Origin: Planctomycetota bacterium
GTDB lineage: Bacteria > Planctomycetota > Planctomycetia > Gemmatales > Gemmataceae
DNA length: 18,292 nucleotides
Direction of reading: 5' to 3'
Assembly (NCBI GenBank): GCA_016200155.1
Contig: JACQFG010000381.1
Location: 1-18,292 of the forward strand
Part shown: positions 1 to 7,598 of the stretch, one piece after another
Layout of the letters: each line of letters begins with the position of its first letter
Numbering within the stretch: position 1 is the stretch's first letter
Program-made: the position numbers and the translations under genes
The notes under the pieces: generated by a model
What the model was told of the DNA's origin: nothing
The model's input: only the letters and a program-made list of their open reading frames with translations
Database searches by the model: none

Positions 1-67
1 CCGGGCCGGGTAACCAAAGTATACCCGATCCGCCGGAAACCTCACACATGCCGATTCCCAGGAACCC

Positions 68-613
68 TTAGCAATACAGATTCAAATACTCTGTGCGCTC
101 TCCCGTTTTCTCTTCGCGTTCGATTTCCGAGATGATTGCTGCGAGCATCATACATTCTGGGAGGTAATGTTCCACATTGGTCCAGACCGATTTGTACTTG
201 CCGCCCCGGACGGACGAAACTCCATCGATCCTGAAACACAAGGGATTCTTGCCGGAAAATCCGAACGTTACCTCGACGGTTTTCCCTGCTTTTGTGGTAA
301 TGGAGACAGAACCGAGCAGTGTGTCTTTGTCGTCACTAATGTCCGGTCGCTCGGCCGGCCGCATGGCATCAAGGATCGCTGGAAAGTATTTGGCTGGCAC
401 CGAATATCTGGGGACCTTGCGTGTTTCTTTGTTGGTGCCAAAGAGTTCGGCGCTGATTTGAACGACATCTGCATTGTCTGGTACCTGAGGAATGGCTTCG
501 GGCCCCGGAGGATTTGCATCCGTTGGCCGGCTTTGGCTGATCAAGATGACAACGAGAATGACAATCGCGCTGGCGGCGGCAAAGAGTGACAGCGCAACCC
601 AGCGTCGTTTCAT
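68..613 (-). CDS. Small membrane-anchored protein of unknown function
   Basis: Predicted 181-residue protein. I do not recognise the family. Residues 1-4 are MKRR, followed by one hydrophobic segment at about residues 6-26, so the N-terminus is either a signal anchor or an uncleaved signal. The rest is predicted to lie outside the cytoplasm. A Pro/Asn-rich linker (about 30-48) precedes a soluble part with a likely beta region ending in a Cys-terminated tail (LNLYC). The ATG at 611-613 was chosen because GGAG lies 7 nt upstream and the signal-like segment follows at once. The frame stays open to 778, but that extension is translated dispersed repeat and is not believable as protein. No partner gene is evident; the next gene upstream on this strand is 400 nt away. 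Confidence 0.75.
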   Translation of the reverse strand: MKRRWVALSLFAAASAIVILVVILISQSRPTDANPPGPEAIPQVPDNADVVQISAELFGTNKETRKVPRYSVPAKYFPAILDAMRPAERPDISDDKDTLLGSVSITTKAGKTVEVTFGFSGKNPLCFRIDGVSSVRGGKYKSVWTNVEHYLPECMMLAAIISEIEREEKTGERTEYLNLYC

Positions 614-1017
614 GAAGTTACTCCACTGCCGGCCAACACCGTGGAAGATTCTCTCCCATGTTTTCCGGCCTGAAAGGCCGCTTCTACCAGCCCAGGCCGA
701 AGGCCTGGGTGCGGAACGCACGATGGTCTTGGCCCTGAAGGGGCCGTTCATGAACGACCCTTTCAGGGTCGAAATCAATTGCGTGTCTTTCCCAGGCCTT
801 CGGCCTGGGCTGACAGAATCGGCCTTTCAGGCCGCGATAGCGAACCATTTTTCATCGGACCAACGTCGATCAAAGAACTCCATCATTTGACGCCAGACGT
901 TGGAGATTGTCAAGCTTCTCAAAACGACGGTCAATTGGCAACCCTCAAAACCCAAACACGAGCCCGAGGGGTAAGCGAGGGTGTCCTTGCAACTGCTCCC
1001 TCGCTTGCGCTTCGGGC
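614..1017. other. Gene-free stretch of about 400 nt dominated by two hairpin repeats
   Basis: No convincing gene lies between the start of the small membrane protein and the stop of the caspase-like gene. The stretch holds a nested palindrome (666-834) and a long hairpin (960-1019). Frames that stay open here, on both strands, are translations of these repeats. The promoter of the 68-613 gene must lie in or beyond the nested palindrome, but I could not pick out a -35/-10 pair with confidence. Confidence 0.7.
666..834. repeat. Nested palindrome: inverted repeat built from smaller palindromes
   Basis: Five small palindromes are arranged symmetrically around the self-complementary decamer at 746-755 (gttcatgaac). 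The innermost pair, 731-745 and 756-770, are palindromes around a CCTGAA/TTCAGG core. The next pair, 691-709 (cccaggccgaaggcctggg) and 791-809, are near-mirror copies. The outermost pair, 666-680 (cggcctgaaaggccg) and 820-834, are exact reverse complements. Whole-element symmetry falls at about position 750.5, within 1 nt for every pair. It is therefore an inverted repeat whose arms are themselves hairpins, and it could fold as one long stem or several short ones. Similar GC-rich dispersed repeats are common in planctomycete genomes (general knowledge, not checked here). Confidence 0.85.
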
Positions 1018-1019
1018 TC
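960..1019. repeat. Long imperfect hairpin, possible terminator of the caspase-like gene
   Basis: The arms 960-981 and 998-1019 are reverse complements except for three or four positions, with a 16-nt loop. The core matches are GAGCCCGA and AAGCGAGGG. The right arm overlaps the stop codon of the gene ending at 1018, so the structure sits just where its transcript would end. There is no clear U-run, so it may be a dispersed repeat that only incidentally terminates or protects the message. Confidence 0.7.
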
Positions 1020-2148
1020 AGCTACGCCCCGGTTTGAAGTACCGAAACCCCACCGCCGCATACGGGGCGCCTGCCGCCACCCGGTCCCCGGCATACGTCA
1101 CCACCGTTGGCAGCAATCGGGCGGCCTCTTCCGGCGCCAGGCCCTTGCCCAGGATCATGTCGAAGTAGCTGAACTCCAGCACCGCGCTGCCGCCCCAGTC
1201 GATGCTCGTTGCGTAGCCCGAAATCGGATATGGGACCTGCGCCGCGATCCGCCGGGCGAAATCGCCGACGCTTTCTTCCTTCAGCATCAGGCACGTCGCG
1301 AAGTGCAGCAGCTTGATGTCGTTCGCATGTTGCAGTCCGTCGATCACCAACTTCGTGTCGATCGTCTGGCCCTGCACCGTCACCCCCTCCGGCAACCCGT
1401 GGCTCGATATCAACACAATCGCCGGCTCCGGCACGTAGATCAACTCCCGGCACCAGCGCTGCAAACTGACGCCGTCGTTGAAGAAGCGCTGCCTCACCGC
1501 AACGTTCGGCAAGCGCGCGAAAAACTCCTTGAGCATGTTGCCGTAAGAATACTCGCCGTCCGCCAGCGATTTCTGCCAGTGCGCTTCGAGGACGACGAGC
1601 CAGGTCAGCCCCGCTTGCGGCACGACGCGCCGGCCTTGCCATTGGCCCCACGCCGACGCGCCGTCGGGCCGCCACGCCCCCGCGAAGCTGCCGGCGCCGT
1701 CCGCCAGCTCGAACCAGCCTTCGCCTTGCACCTTCGGCTCGAAGTAGCGAAACACGAGCCGCTTGCCCTCGACGCGCCCTTCGATGCGCGCGGGGCCGGC
1801 GCCTTCGTAAAACCCGAAGGCCCGGCCATCTTCCTGGATCAGTCTCATGCGGCCATAGCTCGCGTCCCAGATGCCGTCCCATTCGCGCTGAGCGGTCCAG
1901 TCGCGCCACACGGTATCGCCGTCGAGACAATACTGTCCGCGGATATGCCCGTAGCGTGTCGCCTCGAACCAGCCGGTGCCGACGCCGCTCGGGTCGCGAT
2001 AGCGGAAGTCGAAGCGAGCCTCTTTGACGCTTCCTTCGATGGAACAGGGGATGCCTTGATACCAGTAGTTGCCGCGCAGGGCGCCGGCCTCGTCGCGCAA
2101 TTCCATCGGTCCATAGGTCGTGATCCAGCGGCCTGCGAAGGTGGTCAT
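1018..2148 (-). CDS. Caspase-like (clan CD) protein with duplicated N-terminal beta domain
   Basis: Predicted 376-residue protein with no signal peptide or membrane segment, so probably cytoplasmic. Residues about 6-87 and 90-173 are two copies of one domain, sharing YG-M-L, IEG-V, GWFE, DG and W--W in the same order. This suggests a small antiparallel beta barrel or sandwich. Residues about 180-376 look like a caspase-fold domain: a hydrophobic strand (LVVLEAHW), a helix, the strand-plus-His motif IVLISSHG (His250), and 36 residues later LLHFATC (Cys286). His-Gly then Cys, each after a hydrophobic strand, is the pattern of clan CD peptidases (caspases, gingipains, CHAT). The domain assignment is inference. 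ATG 2146-2148 was chosen because GGGGG lies 5 nt upstream and the first repeat starts immediately; an in-frame ATG at 2179-2181 overlaps a possible -10 box. Confidence 0.8.
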   Translation of the reverse strand: MTTFAGRWITTYGPMELRDEAGALRGNYWYQGIPCSIEGSVKEARFDFRYRDPSGVGTGWFEATRYGHIRGQYCLDGDTVWRDWTAQREWDGIWDASYGRMRLIQEDGRAFGFYEGAGPARIEGRVEGKRLVFRYFEPKVQGEGWFELADGAGSFAGAWRPDGASAWGQWQGRRVVPQAGLTWLVVLEAHWQKSLADGEYSYGNMLKEFFARLPNVAVRQRFFNDGVSLQRWCRELIYVPEPAIVLISSHGLPEGVTVQGQTIDTKLVIDGLQHANDIKLLHFATCLMLKEESVGDFARRIAAQVPYPISGYATSIDWGGSAVLEFSYFDMILGKGLAPEEAARLLPTVVTYAGDRVAAGAPYAAVGFRYFKPGRS

Positions 2149-2179
2149 GATGGCCCCCAGAAGGTTTATGGCGTACGCC

Positions 2180-2185
2180 ATTATA
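2180..2185 (-). promoter_or_regulatory. Possible -10 box for the caspase-like gene
   Basis: A perfect TATAAT reads leftward here, about 31 nt before the chosen start. No good -35 lies 16-18 nt upstream and the extended -10 TG is one base out of place, so this is only a candidate. If used, the leader would be about 25 nt and the upstream ATG at 2179-2181 could not be the start. Confidence 0.35.
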
Positions 2186-2249
2186 CGCAGCTCGACCTTT
2201 TCGATTGCGGTCGGCTATTCGGAACCGTATGATCCAATCGTCCGCTGGA

Positions 2250-2272
2250 GGGACAAGCTAGCAGCTTGTCCC
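2250..2272. repeat. Short perfect hairpin between divergent genes
   Basis: A 10-bp perfect stem (gggacaagct / agcttgtccc) with a 3-nt loop lies between the divergent caspase-like and DUF4139 genes, about 70 nt before the latter's ribosome-binding site. It has no U-run. It could be a dispersed repeat, an operator, or a leader hairpin of the plus-strand gene. Confidence 0.7.
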
Positions 2273-2355
2273 TACGAGGCAAAAACTTTGTGCCCGTCCG
2301 TCTCGTCTTTTTCAGCGATCCGCCCGATTGTGTCCAAACTTCAGGAGGTTCTCTC

Positions 2356-3963
2356 ATGCGTTCCCCATCCGTCTGGTGCATCCTAGCGGCCGTCATTCTC
2401 ACGCCGCACGCCCAAGCTCAAGAAGCCGTTGCCAAAAGCAAGATCGTCTCGGTCGGCCTGTTCAAGAACGGGCTCGCCGTCGTCAAGCGCGAAGTGCAGA
2501 TCCCCAAGGAAGGCACCTATCGCCTCGATGCGTCGCCCGAGCCCATCCACGGCTCCTTCTGGATCGAATCGACCGGCAAGGTCGAGGCCGCCGTCAAGAT
2601 GCGCGACGTCGAAGTCCCCCTCCACGCCGAGGGGGGCATGCGCCTTCAGCACGACCTCGCCGGCAAGAAGGTCACCCTCACCTTCCGCAACGACAAGCTC
2701 GGCAGCGTCACCGGCACCCTCGTCAAGCTCGCCAAGCCCGAACTCCCCGAAGGCGCCAAGATCACCGACGATTCGTCACAATATTATGCACGCGTCTACG
2801 GCTCCGCGCCGGCCGAGAACTTCTTGATCTTGAAGACCGCGAAGGGCCGAATGTACGTCAATCCGCACGACGTGATGATGATCCAGACCGACGACCCCGA
2901 CGAGAAGGTCATCCAGCGGAAACCGGTGCTGGTGCTGACGGTCGAGAAGGCTGCCAAGAAGCCGGCGGTTTTCGTGACCTACCTCACCAGCGGACTCGCC
3001 TGGGCGCCGAGCTACCACGTCGACATCACCAACCCGAAGTCGCTGGCGATCGAGATGGCGACCGTCGTCCGCAACGAGATGGCCGACCTCGAGGATGCCG
3101 AGATCAAGCTGATCTCCGGGTTCCCGAGCGTCGAGTTCGCCAATGTCACCTCGCCGCTGTCGGCCCATACCACCTGGACCAAGTTCTTTCACGAGATCAC
3201 TACGGGCAGCCGGGCCCCCAGCTCGCATGACCTGATGAACCAGCGGCTCGCCAACACCACCAACTTCGACTACAGCTCGCGCCCCAAGCTCGACCTCGGC
3301 GCCATTCCCGCCGGCGAGGGAGTCGATCTGCACTTCGAGTCGATCGGCAAGCGCACGCTGGGGAGCGATGAGGCGCTGTCGCTCACCGTCGGCAAGGCCA
3401 AGGCCGACTACGAGCGCGTCATCGAATGGACCGTCGGCACCAGCACCATCGCCCGCCGCTATGCCGGCGGCCGCGAGCAGCACAAGGACGAAATGTGGGA
3501 CGTGCTGTTGTTCAAGAACCCGTTCCAGTTCCCGATGACGACGGCTCCCGCGATGGTCGTCGAGAATGGCCGATTCAACGGCCAGCGGACCGCCTACTGG
3601 ACCAACATCGGCGAGGAAGCGGTCCTCAAGGTCACCCGCTCGCTCAGCATCCGCGCGGTGAGCCGAGAGCAGGAGGACAGCAAGGCCAATGAACGAGTCG
3701 TCGTCGATGACAAGAACTACACGAAGATCTACCTGAAGGGCGAGCTGACGATGAGTAACCACCGCAAGCAGCCCGTCAAGATGCACGTGCGCCATTCGAT
3801 CCGCGGCGTCGTCAGCGAGATCGACGGCTCACCCAAGGTCACGACGCGCGAGGAGAGCCTGGAAGACGTCAACCGCGTTCACGAAGTGGTCTGGACGGTG
3901 ACGTTGAATCCGGGCGAGGAGAAACGCGTGACGTACAAGAACAGCGTGCTGGTTTATCGTTGA
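2356..3963 (+). CDS. Secreted DUF4139 domain protein
   Basis: Predicted 535-residue exported protein. An N-terminal signal peptide (hydrophobic residues about 6-16, likely cleavage after AQA at 21) is followed by a beta-rich N-terminal part. It opens with the strand IVSVGLFKNGLAVVKRE, as in the N-terminal region of DUF4139/MuiA-type proteins. From about 205 to the end, YLTSGLAWAPSYHVDI (209-224) and VVRNEMADLEDAEIKLISG match the DUF4139 pattern. The biochemical function of this family is not established; many members are exported. The coiled-coil region seen in typical MuiA-like members was not evident here. ATG 2356 is well supported by AGGAGG at 2343-2348, 7 nt upstream, and by the signal peptide; the frame is open from 2266 but that extension has no such support. 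It is transcribed convergently with the aldo/keto reductase gene. Confidence 0.88.
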   Translation: MRSPSVWCILAAVILTPHAQAQEAVAKSKIVSVGLFKNGLAVVKREVQIPKEGTYRLDASPEPIHGSFWIESTGKVEAAVKMRDVEVPLHAEGGMRLQHDLAGKKVTLTFRNDKLGSVTGTLVKLAKPELPEGAKITDDSSQYYARVYGSAPAENFLILKTAKGRMYVNPHDVMMIQTDDPDEKVIQRKPVLVLTVEKAAKKPAVFVTYLTSGLAWAPSYHVDITNPKSLAIEMATVVRNEMADLEDAEIKLISGFPSVEFANVTSPLSAHTTWTKFFHEITTGSRAPSSHDLMNQRLANTTNFDYSSRPKLDLGAIPAGEGVDLHFESIGKRTLGSDEALSLTVGKAKADYERVIEWTVGTSTIARRYAGGREQHKDEMWDVLLFKNPFQFPMTTAPAMVVENGRFNGQRTAYWTNIGEEAVLKVTRSLSIRAVSREQEDSKANERVVVDDKNYTKIYLKGELTMSNHRKQPVKMHVRHSIRGVVSEIDGSPKVTTREESLEDVNRVHEVVWTVTLNPGEEKRVTYKNSVLVYR

Positions 3964-3971
3964 TTCCTTGC

Positions 3972-4033
3972 CTTCGTTTAGCGCCCGCAGTGCGCCACGC
4001 GATCGCGCGGCGTCATGCGGGCGCTAAACGAAG
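3972..4033. terminator. Perfect 18-bp hairpin between convergent genes
   Basis: The arms 3972-3989 (cttcgtttagcgcccgca) and 4016-4033 are exact reverse complements. A further palindrome, cgcgatcgcg (3998-4007), sits in the loop. It starts 9 nt after one stop codon and ends 4 nt before the other. The placement suits a bidirectional terminator, although neither side has a clear U-run. The same 15-nt arm sequence recurs as a half-site at 17600-17614, so this is also a dispersed repeat. Confidence 0.7.
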
Positions 4034-4037
4034 AAGA

Positions 4038-4883
4038 TTACATCCGCTTGAAGTATCCCATTTGCAACGCCTCGCGGCTCGTGCGCGCTTCGAGTTCGCG
4101 CATCTGCTCCGCGCCCAACGGCTGATACGCCCGTGCGATGTCGGCGTTTTCATCCACTTCGCCCGGCGTTTCGCAGCCCACGATCGCCAGGCTCACGCCG
4201 GGAATCGACCAGACGTAGCCGAGTGCCTCGGCCATCGTCAGCCGGGCGAGGATGCGCTTCTGTGCACACACCTTCATGGCAATGACGCCCATGTTTTGCT
4301 TGACCGCTTCCGCGACCACGGTCGAGATGAACGGCAAGCGATGCACGTCGGCGGCGTTGAGCGCGACCAGTACCGTGTCGAACGCGAATCGCCGCATCGC
4401 TTCCAGCAGGATCGCCGCGTCGTGATGCCCCGTGAGCCCCAGATGTTTGACGCGTCCCTCGGCCTTGGCTTGCACGAGCGCTTCGAGGGCGCCGTTCTTG
4501 CCGAAGATGCGATTGAGATCGTCGAGAGTGCGCAGGTCGTGCAGCTGCCAAAGGTCGAGGTGATCGGTGCGAGCGCGGCGCAGCGTTTCGTCGAGCAGCT
4601 TGAGGGAGCCGTCGCGACTGCGCTCGTGGGTCTTCGAAGCCAGGAAGACCTGGGCCCGGCGTTCCTTCAGCGTCGCGCCATAGTAATCGAGGCTGCCGGC
4701 GTAGGCGGGGGCGGAGTCGCAGTAGGTGACCCCCTGATCGAGGGCCCGGCTGATGACGGCGGCAGCCACCTTGTCCTCGCCCCAGGTGCGCAGGACGCCC
4801 TCGCCGCCGAGGCCGAACAGCGTGACATGCCGGCCGGTTTTGCCGAGCGGGCGGATGGGGATGGGTGTCGGCATCATCGGCAT
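4038..4883 (-). CDS. Aldo/keto reductase family oxidoreductase
   Basis: Predicted 281-residue cytoplasmic enzyme. The family uses NAD(P)H to reduce aldehydes and ketones in a TIM barrel; the substrate cannot be told here. The N-terminal RPLGKTGRHVTLFGLGG is typical of the family. The four catalytic positions are all visible: Asp56 and Tyr61 (YCDSAPAY), Lys84 (LASKT) and His115 (LWQLHDL). The late motif VWSIPGVSLAIVGC is the usual cofactor-side strand and loop. The length is somewhat short of the common 300-330 but all core elements are present. ATG 4881-4883 has AAGGA 8 nt upstream. It is the last gene of a minus-strand run, 42 nt downstream of the small membrane protein gene. Confidence 0.92.
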   Translation of the reverse strand: MPMMPTPIPIRPLGKTGRHVTLFGLGGEGVLRTWGEDKVAAAVISRALDQGVTYCDSAPAYAGSLDYYGATLKERRAQVFLASKTHERSRDGSLKLLDETLRRARTDHLDLWQLHDLRTLDDLNRIFGKNGALEALVQAKAEGRVKHLGLTGHHDAAILLEAMRRFAFDTVLVALNAADVHRLPFISTVVAEAVKQNMGVIAMKVCAQKRILARLTMAEALGYVWSIPGVSLAIVGCETPGEVDENADIARAYQPLGAEQMRELEARTSREALQMGYFKRM

Positions 4884-4925
4884 GCGTAGTGTCCTTGTTT
4901 TGCGTTACAATCAAGATAATCGTCT

Positions 4926-5180
4926 TCACGGAAGGGCATCCACTAATCCCCACGCGAGCCGTTTGATTAGCACATTACTTCCCCAGATTGCAGCCCAAAT
5001 GAACCAAAGGCCAATTAAGGACATGCCAGCACACGCAAAGGCGCACCATCCTTTCCCATCCAAAAACGCCAGAAATGCCCCTCCACCTAAAATGCAAAAG
5101 AGCAAGCCGGCAATGAAAACGAAGATGCGAGCGCCTGGATGGCTTTCGTTTTCTGCGCTATTAGAGGGCGGCGAGTTCAT
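4926..5180 (-). CDS. Small membrane protein with two predicted helices
   Basis: Predicted 84-residue protein, unknown function. A short polar N-terminus (about 1-17) is followed by two hydrophobic segments: about 18-40, with a Gly-rich stretch (ILGGGAFLAFL), and about 45-68 (CAGMSLIGLWFIWAAIW). A basic bend, NVLIKRLAW, follows. This makes a helical hairpin in the inner membrane. GGAG lies 9 nt before the ATG at 5178-5180. The gene lies between a coupled pair upstream (74 nt gap) and the aldo/keto reductase downstream (42 nt gap), so it might be cotranscribed with either. The open frame, hydrophobic profile and ribosome-binding site together make it believable despite its size. Confidence 0.7.
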   Translation of the reverse strand: MNSPPSNSAENESHPGARIFVFIAGLLFCILGGGAFLAFLDGKGWCAFACAGMSLIGLWFIWAAIWGSNVLIKRLAWGLVDALP

Positions 5181-5254
5181 TGCGGTTTGCTCCGGAATCG
5201 AAACAGAACGTGCCGCGGTCCGACTAGCATATCCGAATGAGAGACTTCAACGGC

Positions 5255-5605
5255 TTACGCAACCAACCGCTTCTTCTCAAGCAATTTCAGGCAAAGTCCG
5301 CGCATGGTCGCCAACTCATGTTGAAATTCTCGGCGTGCGGCTTCGGTCGGAAGGATATCGAAAAGGTCTGCCAATTGCACCGCGCGGCTCATCACCTCAT
5401 CGGCGGTCTTATCGCGCAGCTCGTTGCGAACGAACAGACAGTTGTCTGCGTGATAGAAGAGTCGCAGCGCATCGGCTGCGCCCAGAGCACCGTTGGAAAG
5501 CGACTCGATCATGCCGAGATTGAGCAAGGCAAACAGCGCGAGTTGCTGCGGCCGTGACTTGCGCGACGATTTCAACAACGCGGCCAGGTTTACGTGATGG
5601 TTCAT
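5255..5605 (-). CDS. Unknown helical protein, second gene of a coupled pair
   Basis: Predicted 116-residue soluble protein, mostly helical by eye, with no signal or membrane segment. I do not recognise it. The N-terminal part contains PQQLALFALLNLGMIESL. The centre has HADNCLFVRNELRDKTADEVMSR in two stretches, and the C-terminus is an amphipathic helix rich in Leu, Lys and Arg (LCLKLLEKKRL). Its ATG at 5603-5605 overlaps the stop codon of the upstream gene by 4 nt (ATGA), which implies translational coupling and fixed stoichiometry. No independent ribosome-binding site is obvious. Such arrangements are common for toxin-antitoxin or toxin-immunity pairs, which is a hypothesis only. Confidence 0.7.
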   Translation of the reverse strand: MNHHVNLAALLKSSRKSRPQQLALFALLNLGMIESLSNGALGAADALRLFYHADNCLFVRNELRDKTADEVMSRAVQLADLFDILPTEAARREFQHELATMRGLCLKLLEKKRLVA

Positions 5606-5850
5606 AGTTCAGATTGGACTGGGAAAAACTTTACGCCTGCGACTTTGCCGGAAGCGTGCTCGAAGTAGTGAATATCGCCACTGTTGCCCTTCTTGATCAC
5701 CTTTTGCCATTTTCCTACCAGGAGCTGACGAAGGTATCGAAGGACCTCCGGATTTCGGACTGGGTACTTGATCGTGCCGCCTTTGATCGGAACCCAACCC
5801 TGCGGCACCGATCCTGACGCATAGACGTCGGGATAGAGGTTCAACGGCAT
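5602..5850 (-). CDS. Unknown 82-residue protein, first gene of a coupled pair
   Basis: Predicted 82-residue protein without signal or membrane segment. Its second half (about 47-78) reads KWQKVIKKGNSGDIHYFEH, then ASGKVAGVKFFP. This basic, beta-rich Trp...His-Tyr-Phe...Lys-Phe pattern faintly resembles small toxin domains at the ends of polymorphic toxins. That resemblance is a memory-based impression and not an assignment. An in-frame stop lies about 15 codons upstream of ATG 5848-5850 with no other start between, so the gene is not a visibly truncated longer one. The ribosome-binding site is weak (GGGG, 5-8 nt upstream). It overlaps the next gene by 4 nt. Confidence 0.65.
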   Translation of the reverse strand: MPLNLYPDVYASGSVPQGWVPIKGGTIKYPVRNPEVLRYLRQLLVGKWQKVIKKGNSGDIHYFEHASGKVAGVKFFPVQSEL

Positions 5851-5930
5851 GTCAGCCCCAGATATTCCGCGCGGTGGAATGGTTGGTGCAATTTACCATG
5901 AATCGCACGCCATGTCCAGATGCACGCCTC

Positions 5931-7598
5931 CTATTGTTTGCTCCGCAACTCGTCATAGCGTTTGGCCGCGAGCAGGAACATGCCGCGCCGGTCGGACTGC
6001 TTCTCGGCTCGATCGCGCACGTCCTTCCACTGGTCGCTGGCCTTCTTGAAGTCGGCCGCCAGCTCCGCGCGAGCCGCGACGAGCGCGATTCGCTCCAGAT
6101 TATCGGAACTCTCGGCCTTGACGTCAGCGGCGCGCTTGCGAAGCTCGGCGTAGTGATCTTCGACTTTCGCCAACTCATGCAAATAGCGTTCCCCGACCAG
6201 GCCCCAGGCGCGAATGTCCGGATCGGCGTTGCTTTTCTTTTCGCTCAGTGCTTTCCAACTCTTCGCGGCATCGGCAAGATTGCCAACATCCTCCGCGTTC
6301 AAGGCGTCGCGGAAAAGTTGTTCCTCGTTGCCGCCAATTGTGAATTTCCGCTCGCGGCGATTATGCATCGCCCGATCGAGTTCCTCGAAATCGATATCGT
6401 CGGCCCACTTCTGTACGGTCTCGACTTTCGCGTCCGCCGGGTAGGCCGACAGGTAGAGCGCGATCGGTCCCTTGCGCGCTCCCCGCTTGTCCGTCTTCAT
6501 CAGCAACTCCGCATCAGCGTACAGCGCCTCCGGACTCGGCGTGCGCAGGAACGCGAAATAAACCCCCGTCATCGCGCCGGCGCCGATCAACATCAATGCG
6601 AAGATCGTGAACCAGCCCTTCGTGTAGAACGGCATTACCTTGGGCTTTTTCTTCTTCTTGCCGAGCATCGCGCGGGCTGCGGTCTTGTCGTCCTCGTCGA
6701 GCTTCTTGTCGCGGCCGGTGCGATCGATCTTGCGCTTGGTCGCCGCCTCGACGCCGGCGCTGCGCTGCACCTCGATCTTCTCCTTGATCAGCTGCAGCGA
6801 ATCGGCGACGGTGCTGGCGTTGAGCGGCCGTTTCGCGGGCTCCTTCTCCATGAGCTGGCATACCAGCGTGTCGAGCCAGATCGGGATCTCCATGATGATC
6901 TCGGCCGGCGTCTTGTAATCGGTGTTGTTGGCGTGCTGCAGGAACACCTCCATCGCCGTCTCGCCGACGAACGGCTTGCGGCCCGTCAACAGCTCATAAA
7001 ACATGATGCCCATCGAGTACAGGTCGGTCTTGTGCGTGATGTCGCGCACGCCGCGGCACTGCTCGGGGGACATGTACGCCGCGGTGCCGACGGTCGAGTT
7101 GGCGGCAGTGAGGGCGGTGACGTCCTGGTCCTTGGCGATGCCGAAATCGGTGAGCTTGACGACACCGCCCTTGAGGATCATGAGGTTGGACGGCTTGAGA
7201 TCGCGATGGATGATGCCTTTGTCATGGGCGTGCTGCAGGCCGGCGCACAGATGGATGCCGAGCTCGATGACTTCCTCCCACGGGATGCGCGTGCGGCGGT
7301 GCAGGATGTGATCGAGCGATTCGCCCTCGACGTACTCCATGATGTAAAAGGGAGCGCCGTGATATTTGCCGCTGCCCATGTATTTGACGATATTGGGATG
7401 GTCCAACTGTTTGAGGATGGTGACTTCGCGTCGGAAGCGATTGAGGGCGGCCTCGCTGGAGCCGAGCGCCAAGGACATGAGCTTGATGGCGACGCGATTG
7501 CCGTTCTTGACATGCTTGGCGCGTACGACGGTCCCCATGGCGCCGGAGCCAAGTTCCTTGTCGACGAGGTAGGGCCCGAATTCTTTGCCGACGAGCAT
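5931..7598 (-). CDS. Transmembrane serine/threonine protein kinase
   Basis: Predicted 555-residue membrane kinase that would phosphorylate Ser/Thr on cytoplasmic partners. The kinase domain spans about residues 8-270: Gly-rich loop GSGAMG (17-22), Lys39 (VAIKLM), catalytic loop HRDLKPSN (131-138), DFG (151-153), SPE in place of APE (177-179) and TDLYSMG (Asp192). All catalytic residues are present. A charged linker ends in KKKKKPK (about 314-320) before one transmembrane helix (about 329-350). The remaining 200 or so residues are helical and charged, possibly TPR-like, and would lie outside the cytoplasm. The start is uncertain: ATG 7596-7598 gives the usual short N-terminus, and ATG 7620-7622 adds 8 residues; neither has a strong ribosome-binding site. 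It lies 128 nt downstream of the DUF1501 gene and probably has its own promoter. Confidence 0.92.
   Translation of the reverse strand: MLVGKEFGPYLVDKELGSGAMGTVVRAKHVKNGNRVAIKLMSLALGSSEAALNRFRREVTILKQLDHPNIVKYMGSGKYHGAPFYIMEYVEGESLDHILHRRTRIPWEEVIELGIHLCAGLQHAHDKGIIHRDLKPSNLMILKGGVVKLTDFGIAKDQDVTALTAANSTVGTAAYMSPEQCRGVRDITHKTDLYSMGIMFYELLTGRKPFVGETAMEVFLQHANNTDYKTPAEIIMEIPIWLDTLVCQLMEKEPAKRPLNASTVADSLQLIKEKIEVQRSAGVEAATKRKIDRTGRDKKLDEDDKTAARAMLGKKKKKPKVMPFYTKGWFTIFALMLIGAGAMTGVYFAFLRTPSPEALYADAELLMKTDKRGARKGPIALYLSAYPADAKVETVQKWADDIDFEELDRAMHNRRERKFTIGGNEEQLFRDALNAEDVGNLADAAKSWKALSEKKSNADPDIRAWGLVGERYLHELAKVEDHYAELRKRAADVKAESSDNLERIALVAARAELAADFKKASDQWKDVRDRAEKQSDRRGMFLLAAKRYDELRSKQ

Noticed and set aside
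907..2232. Long open frame on the plus strand through the caspase-like gene
   Set aside because: It is a shadow of the minus-strand gene: composition is Arg/Pro/Ala/His-rich and there is no ribosome-binding site or recognisable motif.
4926..5850. Possible single mobile island comprising the three small genes
   Set aside because: No integrase, transposase, flanking direct repeats or tRNA was seen, so there is no evidence of transfer beyond the unknown gene content.
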